This document shows positions 41,796 to 51,228 of a DNA stretch of 64,000 nt, one piece after another; within the stretch, counting starts at the first letter, position 1, and every line of letters begins with the position of its first letter. The notes under the pieces were generated by a model. That model worked only from the letters and a program-made list of their open reading frames with translations, did not search any database and had not been told where the DNA came from. The DNA is taken from NCBI RefSeq assembly GCF_014279595.1, contig NZ_CP047943.1, positions 62,001 through 126,000 of the forward strand, in the 5' to 3' direction. This DNA comes from Synechococcus sp. RS9909. Its GTDB lineage: Bacteria; Cyanobacteriota; Cyanobacteriia; PCC-6307; Cyanobiaceae. Made by a program: the position numbers and the translations under genes.

Positions 41796-44700
41796 GCCGG
41801 GCTGTCGGAGGGAGCGGCGTCGCCTTCCGCGTCACCCTTGCCGAACAGGCGCTCCTCCAGCCCCTTGATCACCACATAGAAGGGGGGCACCACCCCGAGC
41901 GAGAGGATCGTTGCCACCACCAGGCCGCCGAAGATCACGGTGCCGAGCGATTGCTGGCTCTGGGCGCCGGCGCCGTTGGCCACCACCAGGGGGAGGAAAC
42001 CGGCGAGGGCGGCGATTGCCGTCATCAGGATCGGCCGCAGCCTCGATTCGGCCGACGCGATCACCGCTTCACTGGCGCTCATGCCTGAGTCCAGATGCTG
42101 CTCGGCCACTTCCACGATCAGGATGCCGTTCTTGGCGGCCAGACCGATCAGGGTGACCAGGCCCACCTGGGCATACACATTCAGATCGATCGAACGCAAG
42201 GCAAGGAAGCCAAGCGCTCCGAGCATGGCCAGAGGGACGGTCATCAGGATGATCACCGGCGTCACGTAGCTCTCGTATTGGGCGGAGAGCACGAGATACA
42301 CGATCAGGATGCCGAGACCGAACACGAGGATGCTGGCGCTGCCGGCGGAGAGCTGCAGGGCCGCCAGACCGGTGAAGGCGTAGCCGATGTTGTTGAAATC
42401 CAGCTGCTTGAACAGGGTCTGGATCGCTGTGAGGGCCTGACCGGAACTCTTGCCGATGGCCTGGGCGCCCTGCACCAGCACCGTGCGGTAGAGGTTGTAG
42501 TGGCTGATGATCGGCGGTGCGCTGTCGAGCTCCGCTTCCGCGAACTGGGACACCTGCACCAGATCGCCATCCTTGTTCTTCACGTAGTAATTGAGGATGT
42601 TCTCCACCTGGGAGCGCTGATCGGCGCCCGATTGCACATACACGTTGCGAACCTGGCCGTTTTCGTAGGTGAGGCCGGTGTAGGTGCCGCCGGCCAGGGT
42701 GGCGATGGTGTCCATCGCCTCCTGGTAGTCGACGTTGAGGGCCCCCATCACGGCCCGATCCACCTTGAGGCCGAAGGCGGGAGCGCTGGGGATGAACTGG
42801 CTGTAGAGCGAGGAGAATTCACCGCTGGCTTTACCCGCCTTGATCAGTTTCTGGGCCTGATCATTGAGCTGGTTGAAGGTGTAATCGCCGCTCAGATCAT
42901 TGAACTGGAAGTAGAAGCCACCCTGGGCTGAGAACCCCGGCACCGGCGGCGGTTGGCCGATCACGGCCATGCCACCGCTCAGTTGCGACAGCTTGGCGTT
43001 GAGCCGATCGGCGATCGCGAAGGAGCTGTTCTTCTGGCCGGGCCGCTCACTCAGGGGCTTGAGACCCACCATGATCGTGCCCTGGTCGGGGCTGGAGCCG
43101 TTGAAGCCATAACCGCTGATGACGGCCGCGGAGAGCACATCGTCTTCCTCCTTGAGGATGGCGGCGATCTCCTTGCCCATCGCCTGGGTCTGGCTCAGGG
43201 AGGCGCCGTTCTGCAGCTGATAGATGCCGAGGATGTAGCCCTGGTCTTCGTCGGGGATGAAGGCCTGGGGCAGGGCCGCGAAGGCGAGCACCGTGAGCAC
43301 GATGCCGCTGCCCAGGGCCACCATCACCCAGCGCCGGGCCTTGATCAGGTTGGTCACCAGGCGGGCATAGCCGTTCTGCAAGCGATCGAAGAACCGGTTG
43401 AACACCCGAAAGATCAGGGGGAGATTGGCGCCGGCCAAGCCACCCACCACCACGCCGAGCACGTAGGTCCAGCTGCCGAACGATGCGGAGCTGAAACGAC
43501 CGAAGGCCAGACCCACGATCACGCCTGCGACGGGCCAGGCCCAGCCTTTCGGCTCCTTCTGTTCGCCACCTTTAAGGATCAGGCCCGAGAGCATCGGCGA
43601 GAAGGTGAGGGCGTTGAAGGCGGAGATCGCAATCGAGAAGGCGATCGTGAGGGCGAACTGCTGGTAGATGATGCCGATGCTGCCCGGATAGAAGGCCACA
43701 GGAACGAACACCGCCATCAACACCAGGGCCGTGGCCACCAGGGCGCCGAACAGTTCACCCATGCAGGCGAGCGCCGCTTGCCGGGGCCGCAGGCCCGCTT
43801 CAATGTTTTTAGACACCGCTTCGATCACCACGATCGCGTCGTCCACCACCAGGCCGGTGGCGAGCACGAGGCCGAGCAGGGTGAGTTGGTTGATCGAGAA
43901 GCCGAACACCTTGATGAAAGCGAAGGTGCCGATCAGGGAGATCGGGATCGCCAGGCTGGGCACCACCGTGGCGCGCCAGTTCTGCAGGAAGATGAACAGA
44001 ATCAGAAGCACCAGCACAATCGCCAGGCCGAGGGCATCGATCACCCCTTCCACCGACGATTCAATGAACTGACCGATGTTGTAAACCTGCTGCACCGTGA
44101 CACCCGGTGGCACGGTGGCCGCGAAGGAGGTCATCTCCTTCACCACCGCATCGGCCACATCCAGCGCATTGCTTTCCGGGGTCTGGAACACGGCCACGGT
44201 GATCGTGTCGTAGTTCGATGTGTTGATCGCAGCCGTGGTGTAGTTGTTGAAGCCGTATTGCACCTCACCCACGTCCTTGAGCAGCAGCAGGTTGCCGGTG
44301 GGGGAGCGACCCACGATCAGATTGTTGAAATCGTCGATCGAGATCAGATTGCCGTTGTTCTGCACCAGCAACGGATAGGTGTAAGCCTGATTGCCCGCCG
44401 CCGGAGGGCCACCCACCAGACCACCGATGGCCGTTGTGTTCTGCGCCTGCACCGCATCCACCACCTCCTGGGCCGTGAGCTTGTTGGCAGCCAGCTTGTC
44501 GGGATCGACAAACAACCAGTAGGCGGGATTGCTGCCACCGAGGATGTTCACATTGGCAACTCCTTCCACCCGCCCCAGGGGGTAGTAGAGCTGTTCGTAT
44601 ACCAGGCCGTTCAGATAGGCAGCATCAAACTGCCCCTGGGTTGACGACACCTGATAGGCCAGCAGGATTGATGGGGTGCTCTGCTGCACCGACACGCCAG

Positions 44701-45079
44701 TAGCAGACACCTGGGCGGGCAGCTGCGGCATCGCCAGCGACACGCGGTTCTGCACATTCACCTGATCGATGTCGATGTCGGTGGTCTCATCGAAATAGAC
44801 CTGAATGATGCTCTGCCCCTCCATGTTGCTGGTGGAGGAGATGTAGGAGGCGCCAGGAACACCGTTGATCTGCTGCTCAATCGGGTTGGTCACTGCCTGT
44901 TCCGTGACCAGGGAATTGGCACCGCCGTAGTTCGCCGTCACCTGGATCAGGGGCGGGGCGATATTGGGCAGGTTGGCGATCGGCAGGGTGGGGATCGCGA
45001 TCACCCCCATCAGCACGATCAGGATGCTGCAGACGGTGGTGAGAACCGGCCGCTTGATGAAATTATCGGAAAACGCCAT
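41792..45079 (-). CDS. RND multidrug efflux transporter (HAE1, AcrB-like)
   Basis: An inner-membrane proton-driven pump of ~1095 residues with 12 membrane helices in two blocks and two large periplasmic loops. It opens MAFSDNFIKRPVLTTVCSIL, typical of the family, and has the second-half start RRWVMVALGSGIVL. The proton-relay motif LATGLVVDDAIVVIEAV carries the paired aspartates of helix 4, and the PLAMLGALGFLALRSIDLNVY and GLAAKNGILIVEVAEQ segments are characteristic. I used the ATG at 45079; an earlier in-frame start would overlap the adaptor gene. It works with the adaptor encoded upstream and an unlinked TolC-like channel. Confidence 0.95.
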   Translation of the reverse strand: MAFSDNFIKRPVLTTVCSILIVLMGVIAIPTLPIANLPNIAPPLIQVTANYGGANSLVTEQAVTNPIEQQINGVPGASYISSTSNMEGQSIIQVYFDETTDIDIDQVNVQNRVSLAMPQLPAQVSATGVSVQQSTPSILLAYQVSSTQGQFDAAYLNGLVYEQLYYPLGRVEGVANVNILGGSNPAYWLFVDPDKLAANKLTAQEVVDAVQAQNTTAIGGLVGGPPAAGNQAYTYPLLVQNNGNLISIDDFNNLIVGRSPTGNLLLLKDVGEVQYGFNNYTTAAINTSNYDTITVAVFQTPESNALDVADAVVKEMTSFAATVPPGVTVQQVYNIGQFIESSVEGVIDALGLAIVLVLLILFIFLQNWRATVVPSLAIPISLIGTFAFIKVFGFSINQLTLLGLVLATGLVVDDAIVVIEAVSKNIEAGLRPRQAALACMGELFGALVATALVLMAVFVPVAFYPGSIGIIYQQFALTIAFSIAISAFNALTFSPMLSGLILKGGEQKEPKGWAWPVAGVIVGLAFGRFSSASFGSWTYVLGVVVGGLAGANLPLIFRVFNRFFDRLQNGYARLVTNLIKARRWVMVALGSGIVLTVLAFAALPQAFIPDEDQGYILGIYQLQNGASLSQTQAMGKEIAAILKEEDDVLSAAVISGYGFNGSSPDQGTIMVGLKPLSERPGQKNSSFAIADRLNAKLSQLSGGMAVIGQPPPVPGFSAQGGFYFQFNDLSGDYTFNQLNDQAQKLIKAGKASGEFSSLYSQFIPSAPAFGLKVDRAVMGALNVDYQEAMDTIATLAGGTYTGLTYENGQVRNVYVQSGADQRSQVENILNYYVKNKDGDLVQVSQFAEAELDSAPPIISHYNLYRTVLVQGAQAIGKSSGQALTAIQTLFKQLDFNNIGYAFTGLAALQLSAGSASILVFGLGILIVYLVLSAQYESYVTPVIILMTVPLAMLGALGFLALRSIDLNVYAQVGLVTLIGLAAKNGILIVEVAEQHLDSGMSASEAVIASAESRLRPILMTAIAALAGFLPLVVANGAGAQSQQSLGTVIFGGLVVATILSLGVVPPFYVVIKGLEERLFGKGDAEGDAAPSDSPA

Positions 45080-45086
45080 GTCGGTT

Positions 45087-46226
45087 TCAGTTGCTCCCAC
45101 TCTTGCTGGCGAGCTTCACCGGCATGCCATTGCTCAGCAAGGCGGTGTTGCTGACCACCACCGTTTCGCCGCGATTGAGGCCGGATTGGATCGGGTAGAG
45201 ATTGTTCTGCAGCGTGCCCAGTTGCACCGCTTTCTGCACCACGATCGGCGTGCTGGTGGGAAGGCTTTCCAGTTTCTTCTTGCTCGCTGCCGGGATCACC
45301 GTGGAGGCCTTGATTTTCGGTAGCGCTTTGCTCAGGGGCACCACCACATACACGAAGGGTTGCTGCGCCTGCATGAACACCGCCTGCACCGGCACAGCCA
45401 ACGCCTGGGTCTGGCCGGTGATGATCTGACTCTTCACAAACTGGCCGGTCTTCAACTGGCCGGTGAGGTTTGGGAAGGTGGCCTTCACCATCAGGGTGTT
45501 CGGCGATTGCTTGCTGCCTGAAATGCCGAAATAGGGGGAGATGAAGGTGACGCTGCCTTCGCCGGTGATCGGTGGGGTCGTCTGGGAACTCACGCTCACC
45601 GTTTGCCCCACCTTCACCCGACCGGCCTGGGTGGCCGGGATCTGCATCAACGTCCACAGGGTGGAGTTGTCGACGATGCCGGTGATCGCCTGACCTGTTT
45701 TGACGTAATCACCCAGTTTCACCGTGTCGAGGTCTCCCACGACTCCATCGATCGGCGACCGCACGTATTTGTATCCCAGGTTGGCGGCGCTGGCGAGGGC
45801 CTGATCGCGGGAGGCGATCGCCTGGGTGGCGTACTGGTCGCGGGTCTTGGCTGAAGCCGCACCTTGCTTGTAGAGGAACTCGTAGCGTTCGGCGTTGAGT
45901 TTGTCGGTGCGGGCCTGGGCGCGGGCCGCATTGAGGGCAGCGCTCTGTTGCACGTTGTCGAGCACCAGGATCGGCTGGCCTGCTTTCACGCGTTGGCCTT
46001 CGGTGGCGATGATCTTCACCACCCGGCCGTCGGTTTCCGGCCGCAGGGCCACATTGGTGGTGGACTCCAGCATGCTGATGGCTTCAATGCTGGGATTGAA
46101 GGTGGCCTCGTTGATCTGAGCCGTTTTCACGGTCAGAAACTGTTGAGCCGGTTGCTTCGGTTTGCTGCAGCCCACCAGCAACGTCGCCGCGATCGCGGTG
46201 CAGGCCAGAGGACCTCTCACGTGCAA
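45087..46226 (-). CDS. RND efflux periplasmic adaptor lipoprotein
   Basis: A 379-residue membrane fusion protein (AcrA/MexA type). The N-terminus has a signal sequence with lipobox LLVGC followed by SKPKQPAQ, so it is a lipoprotein. Lipoyl halves are at RVKAGQPILVLDN and YVRSPIDGVVGDLD, with a coiled coil between them (~95-145). The beta-barrel domain carries VGQTVSVSSQT. The start codon is a TTG at 46226, or a GTG two codons later. The pump gene begins 7 bases after its stop. Confidence 0.92.
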   Translation of the reverse strand: MHVRGPLACTAIAATLLVGCSKPKQPAQQFLTVKTAQINEATFNPSIEAISMLESTTNVALRPETDGRVVKIIATEGQRVKAGQPILVLDNVQQSAALNAARAQARTDKLNAERYEFLYKQGAASAKTRDQYATQAIASRDQALASAANLGYKYVRSPIDGVVGDLDTVKLGDYVKTGQAITGIVDNSTLWTLMQIPATQAGRVKVGQTVSVSSQTTPPITGEGSVTFISPYFGISGSKQSPNTLMVKATFPNLTGQLKTGQFVKSQIITGQTQALAVPVQAVFMQAQQPFVYVVVPLSKALPKIKASTVIPAASKKKLESLPTSTPIVVQKAVQLGTLQNNLYPIQSGLNRGETVVVSNTALLSNGMPVKLASKSGSN

Positions 46227-46322
46227 AAGAAAATCTGTGTGGACGTTACCGGGTTTTCTCGGGCTTGATCGTTTGTGTCTGCCACTCCTGGCGATGCCAC
46301 AGGTTGGTTGCGGCCCGCGCGT

Positions 46323-46907
46323 TCAACGCGCATCGACCGGAGCTGAGGAGTGGTGCAGCACGATGCGGATGTCGCCCTTCTCGGTTTTGTAGAAGGTCCA
46401 GGTTTTCTCCACCGTGGTGGTGACGCCCTTGTCGTCGGTGAGGGTCACGAACCCCATCGTGTTGGCGGTTTTGCCGAACAGCTGCACAACGTTGTCGTTC
46501 ACTGTGCAGGATTTCCAGCGGCGGTAGGTGGCGAATCCCTTGCCGATGGGGAAGGCGCTGTCGGGTCCAACGAAATAGGCGAGGGCGCCGGCGCGGGTTG
46601 GGCGGAAGGTGTCCTGACCGGTGGCCAGGGTGGGCTTGAAGGCCACGGGCCCGATCGCATAGCCATAGGCCACATCAATGATGGTGCCGGCCTTGGTGCG
46701 GGCTGCAGCTTCACCCTCCACATAGAAGCTGTTGCTGATGGCGATCAGCGCATTGCACCAGGCTTTCTGGGCCTGTTCCACCTCCTTCACTGTGATCGTG
46801 TTGTCAAACACCTGCACCTGAGGGTTGGCATGGCCAACGGTGGGGCTGAAAGCCGTCAGGGCCAGGGCGGCGCTGCTGCCGGCAGCGAGAAGCCTGCTCA
46901 GGTGCAT
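46323..46907 (-). CDS. Secreted hypothetical protein, small alpha+beta domain
   Basis: A 194-residue protein with a signal peptide (LSRLLAAGSSAALALTAFSP...GHA). The mature part reads as one compact domain beginning VEQAQKAWCNALIAIS and ending WTFYKTEKGDIRIVLHHS, with paired cysteines (CNALIA and KSCTVND) that could form a disulfide in the periplasm. The last part (GFVTLTDDKGVTTTVEKTWTFYK) resembles an NTF2/SnoaL-like sheet. Similar proteins are sometimes labelled phosphoribosyl-AMP cyclohydrolase in databases, but no HisI motif is present. Start ATG at 46907; the longer frame upstream is not signal-like. Confidence 0.75.
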   Translation of the reverse strand: MHLSRLLAAGSSAALALTAFSPTVGHANPQVQVFDNTITVKEVEQAQKAWCNALIAISNSFYVEGEAAARTKAGTIIDVAYGYAIGPVAFKPTLATGQDTFRPTRAGALAYFVGPDSAFPIGKGFATYRRWKSCTVNDNVVQLFGKTANTMGFVTLTDDKGVTTTVEKTWTFYKTEKGDIRIVLHHSSAPVDAR

Positions 46908-46957
46908 CGTGAATCGTGGTGCAACAGATCGGATGGACAGTAGCCAGGTTGGATGGC

Positions 46958-48232
46958 TCAGGCACAACCCAAAGCGGCAAGGCCTGAGGCAATCGCTGCA
47001 TAACAGCGTTCTAGCTGGCTGTCGCTGATGCAAAGCGGCGGCAGCAGATACACCACATTGCCGAGGGGGCGCAGATACACACCTCGCTGAAGGGCTTGGT
47101 GCTGCAGCTGGCGGCCGATCGGGTTGAGGTAATCGGTGGCGCCGATCGCCAGCTCGAACGCCGCCATCGTGCCCAGGCAGCGCACCCGCGCCACGCCGTT
47201 GAGCGTCTGCAGTCGCTCCAGATGCCGCCGGTGCCTGGATTCGAAGCCGCTGTAGGCCTCAGGGTTGGCTTCGAGCTGATCGAGGCTGGCGAGGGCGGCG
47301 GCACACCCGAGCGGATTGGCCGTGAAGCTGTGGCCGTGGAAAAAGGTGTGGCTCGGTTCCCGGCTGATGAACCCCTGATAGAGCCGTTCGCTCGCCATCG
47401 TCGCGCCCATCGGCAGGAAGCCGCCGGTGAGCCCCTTCGACAGAGCGATCAGATCGGGTTCGAGTCCGGCCAGGGCGCTGGCGAACAGGGCGCCGGTGCG
47501 TCCGAACCCCGTCATCACTTCATCGGCGATCAGAAGGGCGCCCCTGTCCTGCACGCGGGCCTGCACGGCTTGGAGAAAAGCGGGGCGCACCAGGCGCATG
47601 CCGGAGGCACCCTGGATCAGCGGTTCCAGAATCAGCGCTGCCGTTGGCGTCTCCAGGGCCTGGTCGAGGGCAGCCAGCGCCTCCCGCTCCCGAGCCTCAA
47701 CGCTGCTGTCGCCCCAGTGGGTGTGCGGCCAGGGAAGGCGGCGAACGTCGAAGAGCAGGCTGTCGTAGGGGTCGGTGAAGACGGAGCGATCGCCCAGGGC
47801 CATCGCCCCGAAGGTGTCGCCGTGATATGCCCCTTCAAACGCGATCAGCTGACGCCGCTCGCTGCCCTGGTTTCGCCACCACTGCCAGGCGATCTTGAGC
47901 GCCACCTCCACGGCCGTGGAGCCGTTGTCGGAGAAAAACATCCGCTGCAGGCCGGTGTGGGCCGCCAGGCGTGTGGCCAGCTGCTCCGCGGGCGCATGGC
48001 TGAAATTGGCGAAGATCACCTGTTCCAGCTGTTCGGCCTGGCGGGCGATGGCGGCGGCGATGCTCGGTTCGCCATGGCCGTGCAGGGTGACCCACCAGCT
48101 ACTGATGGCGTCGATCAGTTCGCGCCCGTCCTCGAGGCTGAGCAGGCAGCCCCGGGCGGCGCGCACCCGCAGAGGTTCGGGGTGCAGAGCCACCTGGGTG
48201 GTGGGGTGCCAGAGATGGGGGTGCCAGGCCAT
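46958..48232 (-). CDS. bioA: Adenosylmethionine-8-amino-7-oxononanoate aminotransferase
   Basis: Transfers the amino group of SAM to 8-amino-7-oxononanoate in biotin synthesis. The 424-residue class III PLP enzyme shows the substrate motif SSWWVTLHGHGEP, the GxxG phosphate-binding region FFSDNGSTAVEVALKIA, IADEVMTGFGRTG, and the Schiff-base lysine in LIALSKGLTGGF. The extreme C-terminus (LEACYA-like LERCYAAIASGLAALGCA) is conserved. It stands alone: bioD, bioF and bioC are not in the neighbourhood. Confidence 0.95.
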   Translation of the reverse strand: MAWHPHLWHPTTQVALHPEPLRVRAARGCLLSLEDGRELIDAISSWWVTLHGHGEPSIAAAIARQAEQLEQVIFANFSHAPAEQLATRLAAHTGLQRMFFSDNGSTAVEVALKIAWQWWRNQGSERRQLIAFEGAYHGDTFGAMALGDRSVFTDPYDSLLFDVRRLPWPHTHWGDSSVEAREREALAALDQALETPTAALILEPLIQGASGMRLVRPAFLQAVQARVQDRGALLIADEVMTGFGRTGALFASALAGLEPDLIALSKGLTGGFLPMGATMASERLYQGFISREPSHTFFHGHSFTANPLGCAAALASLDQLEANPEAYSGFESRHRRHLERLQTLNGVARVRCLGTMAAFELAIGATDYLNPIGRQLQHQALQRGVYLRPLGNVVYLLPPLCISDSQLERCYAAIASGLAALGCA

Positions 48233-48319
48233 CGCCTCAGCTTCGCGCCCCGGCTGCCAGCGCGCGCAGGCAGCGGCACAACGTGGTCATGGGTCCGGGC
48301 TCAACTGCTCTGATCGGTG

Positions 48320-48339
48320 CTGTTGCGTCCTTGCAACAG
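48320..48339. repeat. Short inverted repeat in the bioA to DUF3764 intergenic region
   Basis: CTGTTGC-GTCCTT-GCAACAG, seven perfect base pairs with a 6-base loop, extendable by two G-T pairs. It sits midway in the 185-base gap between bioA and the next gene, followed by TGCTTTGTGG, which is not a proper U-tract. It may be an operator or an RNA element for either divergent gene. No other structure was recognised in this gap. Confidence 0.45.
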
Positions 48340-48417
48340 TGCTTTGTGGTTCAGGGGCTTTCTCAGGATTGGCCGCCGCCGATACGGTCCCGCCGTCCTC
48401 CGTTTCGGACTTTTCCC

Positions 48418-48681
48418 GTGTTGACCCACATCGTCACCTTTGATCTGGCTGTTCCCTACAGCCAGTGGCTTGAAGGGTTTGATGCCCACGCTGCCAAGCG
48501 CACTGAGTTCGGCATCACCACCGTGTTCCGCGGCAAAGCGGCTGACGCCGACGACAAGGTCTGCGTGATCCTCCAGGCCGAACCCGGCGTGCTGGAGCGC
48601 TTCATGGAGGCATCCGCCGAAGCGATGAAAGATGCCGGCCACAAACCGGAAACCACCCAGGTGAAGGTTTACACCGCTTGA
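48418..48681 (+). CDS. DUF3764 family protein
   Basis: An 87-residue picocyanobacterial protein. It reads as a ferredoxin-like dimeric alpha/beta barrel unit: strand THIVTFDLAVPYSQWLEGFD, helix, strand ITTVFRGKAAD, strand KVCVILQAEPG and helix LERFMEASAEAMKDAG. Function is unknown. The start is GTG at 48418 (TTG follows at once). It is 44 bases upstream of the FMO-like gene, and the two may be one transcript. Confidence 0.8.
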   Translation: MLTHIVTFDLAVPYSQWLEGFDAHAAKRTEFGITTVFRGKAADADDKVCVILQAEPGVLERFMEASAEAMKDAGHKPETTQVKVYTA

Positions 48682-48725
48682 TCGGCTGAGCCGTTCTCAC
48701 TCCAGCGTTCTTTGTCCCCTCAGCC

Positions 48726-50300
48726 ATGTCTGCCTCGGTCACCAACGTTCCGCCCCACCAGCCCGACGTCCTCAACGGTCTGCCGCCGGTGGCGGTGATC
48801 GGTGCCGGTCCCGGCGGCCTGGTGGCTGCGCGCTGGCTGCTGGCCAAGGGGTTTGACTGTTTGTTGCTGGAGTCGTGCGCGGAGCTGGGCGGTCAGTGGA
48901 ACGGGGCGAATCGCCGCAGCGCCACCTGGCCCGGTCTGGTGACCAACACCAGCCGGGTGATGACCGCCTTCTCCGATCTCGATCATCCCGAGGGCACCGC
49001 CACCTATCCCAGCCGCGAGCAGGCGCAGGTCTACCTGCAGCGCTACGCCGAGCGCTTTGATCTGTTGCGCCGCATCCGTTATGGCTGCGAGGTCACCGAA
49101 CTGGATCGTGACCCTTCAGGACAGGGGTGGCAGCTGCGTTGGCGCGAGAAAGGCGTGTTGCTGCAGGCCCGTTTCCAGCAGGTTGTGGTGGCCACCGGTG
49201 CCCAATCCTGTCCGAGCACGCCCAACCTTCCCGGCCTGGAGAGTTTCAGCGGTCGCCTCGGGGTGCACCACACCGCCCACTTCCGCGGTGCCGAGGGCTT
49301 CCGCGGCGCTTCGGTGCTCAGCGTCGGTTGTTCGATCAGCTCTCTGGAGATCGCCACTGCCCTGGCCCAGCAGGGCGTGGAGGTGCATGCCACCTACCGC
49401 CGGCAGCGCTACGTGCTTCCCAAGCTGCTGGCGGGTGTGCCCAACGATCATGTGATGTTCACCCGTTCAGCGGCTCTGGCGGCTGAATGTCTGCCGATCG
49501 AGGCGGTGGCGGAGGCACTCAAGGCTGAGGTGCTCCGCCATGCCGGCAGCCCGGAGCAGTGGGGGGCTCGCCAACCCCATGCCAACATCCTGCAGGCTGG
49601 TATCAGCGGTTGCCAGGGCTTCCTGCCCCTGGTGGCCGAGGGCCGCATCCAGGTGCATCCCTGGATCGAGGCGATCGAGGGCGACAGCGTGGTGTTTCAG
49701 GACGGCAGCCGCGAGCGCTTTGACGCCCTGCTGCTCGGGACGGGCTTCCGCTTCCACCTGCCCTTCCTCAGTCGTGACCTGTGCGAGCTCATCAACCTGC
49801 AGGAGAAAAGCATGGGCCTCTATGCCCAGACGCTGCACCCGCAGCTTCCCGGGCTGGCCTTCATCGGCTTTTATGGCTTGATCGGCCCGTACTGGCCTGT
49901 GCTCGAACTGCAGGCCCGCTGGCTCGCTGGTTGCTGGGGTGATGCCACCCAGCTGCCGGATAGGGAGACGATGCAGGCGGCGATCAATGCCCAGGCAGCC
50001 CGTCCGCTGCCGGCAGAAGGCGTTCCCATGCAAGGGATGGCCTTGCAGTTCGCCCGCCTGGCTGGTGTGGAACCCACCCTGTCGCGCTGGCCTGAGCTGG
50101 AGCGGGCATTGCTCTTTGGCCCTCTCTCGCCGGCCTCCTTCCGCTTGGAGGGCCCCGATGCGCTGGCGGAGGCGCCCCAGCGCACGCTTGCGGCGGCCGC
50201 CTGCTTCGGGCATCAAGCCGACACAGTGCTCAGGCCGGAGGAGGCGGGTTTGCGTGACGCCCTCAGCCAGCCTGCCCGGGAGGCTGTACCCCTGCCCTGA
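48726..50300 (+). CDS. FMO-like flavin-dependent oxidoreductase
   Basis: A 524-residue FAD/NAD(P)H oxidoreductase. The FAD site is VIGAGPGGLVAARWL (residues ~23-37), followed by LLESCAELGGQWN. The FMO identifying region reads FSGRLGVHHTAHF (one residue longer than the usual FxGxxxHxxxY/F). The NADPH motif VGCSISSLEIA lacks the second glycine of GxGxxS. GTGFRFHLPFL near ~340 matches the FMO ATGY motif. Activity as an S/N-monooxygenase is plausible but the altered motifs make the cofactor use uncertain. The gene is convergent with LysR and overlaps it by 38 bases. Confidence 0.85.
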   Translation: MSASVTNVPPHQPDVLNGLPPVAVIGAGPGGLVAARWLLAKGFDCLLLESCAELGGQWNGANRRSATWPGLVTNTSRVMTAFSDLDHPEGTATYPSREQAQVYLQRYAERFDLLRRIRYGCEVTELDRDPSGQGWQLRWREKGVLLQARFQQVVVATGAQSCPSTPNLPGLESFSGRLGVHHTAHFRGAEGFRGASVLSVGCSISSLEIATALAQQGVEVHATYRRQRYVLPKLLAGVPNDHVMFTRSAALAAECLPIEAVAEALKAEVLRHAGSPEQWGARQPHANILQAGISGCQGFLPLVAEGRIQVHPWIEAIEGDSVVFQDGSRERFDALLLGTGFRFHLPFLSRDLCELINLQEKSMGLYAQTLHPQLPGLAFIGFYGLIGPYWPVLELQARWLAGCWGDATQLPDRETMQAAINAQAARPLPAEGVPMQGMALQFARLAGVEPTLSRWPELERALLFGPLSPASFRLEGPDALAEAPQRTLAAAACFGHQADTVLRPEEAGLRDALSQPAREAVPLP

Positions 50301-51210
50301 TCTGGTCGGGTAGGTGGGCGCAGAGGTAGCTGATCAGTTCACGGGTGGCGGGGCTGGGGTGACGACTGCGGGGAAAGATCAGGTGAATCAGCTCCTCGCA
50401 CTCGCCCTCCCAGTCGGGCAACACCCGCGCCAGCCGGCCGGCCTCGATGGCATTGGTCACGATCACGTTGGGTAGCAAGCCGATGCCGATGCCGGTCTCA
50501 ACGGCCCGCAGTTGCACATCCAGGTTGTTCACCAGCAGTCGGGGCTGGTGGCTGAAGCGTTCGATCTGAGCGTGGCGGCGCAGGGCCCAGATCGGTCCCG
50601 CTTCGCTCACGGCGGAGGGCCAAGCCACGCTCGGCCAGTCGGCCAGGGCTTCGGGATCTTCGATCGCTCCGCGCGCCTCCATCAGCACCGGACTGGCCAC
50701 CAGCCAGTTGCGCACCGGCAGCAGCGGCCGAGCCACCAGATGGCGACTGTCCTCCAGCTCCGGCCGCACCCTGAGCGCCAGATCGATCGGGTCGCGGGAG
50801 AGATCCACGATTCGATCGCTGGCCTCCACCTCCACCTGAATGCGCGGGTAGGCCTGCAGGAAGGCCGGCAGCAACCGTGTGAGGTAGGTCTGGGTGATCT
50901 GCACCGGGCAGGAGAGGCGCACGCGTCCGCTCGGTTCCGCCGCCAACTCGTTCAGTTCTTCGATCGCGCGCTCGAAGCAGAGCAGCCCTTCACGGCAGTG
51001 GGCATACACCCGCTCGCCAGCCGTGGTGAGTGTCACATGGCGGGGGGTGCGCCGCAGCAGCTGCACCCCCAGCGCCTGCTCCAGGCGCGTGATCCGCCGG
51101 CTCAGCCTCGATTTGTCGATCCCCGTCGCCCGCTCGGCAGCACTGAGGCCTCCGTGCTGCACCACCAGCACGAAATCATGCAGATCGGACGGGGAGACGG
51201 GAAGGCTCAA
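50263..51210 (-). CDS. LysR-family transcriptional regulator
   Basis: A 315-residue regulator. The winged helix-turn-helix is at residues ~10-65 (FVLVVQHGGLSAAERATGIDKSRLSRRITRLEQALG in outline). The co-inducer domain follows (GRVRLSCPVQITQTYLTRLL). The HTH has Lys-Ser-Arg-Leu-Ser-Arg-Arg, in the CrgA-like group. It lies 18 bases downstream of the decarboxylase gene on the same strand, so the two probably share a transcript, and it may control that gene and/or the convergent oxidoreductase. Confidence 0.93.
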   Translation of the reverse strand: MSLPVSPSDLHDFVLVVQHGGLSAAERATGIDKSRLSRRITRLEQALGVQLLRRTPRHVTLTTAGERVYAHCREGLLCFERAIEELNELAAEPSGRVRLSCPVQITQTYLTRLLPAFLQAYPRIQVEVEASDRIVDLSRDPIDLALRVRPELEDSRHLVARPLLPVRNWLVASPVLMEARGAIEDPEALADWPSVAWPSAVSEAGPIWALRRHAQIERFSHQPRLLVNNLDVQLRAVETGIGIGLLPNVIVTNAIEAGRLARVLPDWEGECEELIHLIFPRSRHPSPATRELISYLCAHLPDQIRAGVQPPGQAG

Positions 51211-51228
51211 ACCCTGCTGTTGAACACC

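Noticed and set aside
42953-44644. A 563-codon open frame antisense to the RND pump
   Set aside because: The product is dominated by His, Glu and Gly with no domain pattern, and lies wholly inside the pump gene.
46323-46907. Phosphoribosyl-AMP cyclohydrolase (HisI)
   Set aside because: A label I recall for similar proteins, but HisI zinc and substrate motifs are absent and the protein carries a signal peptide.
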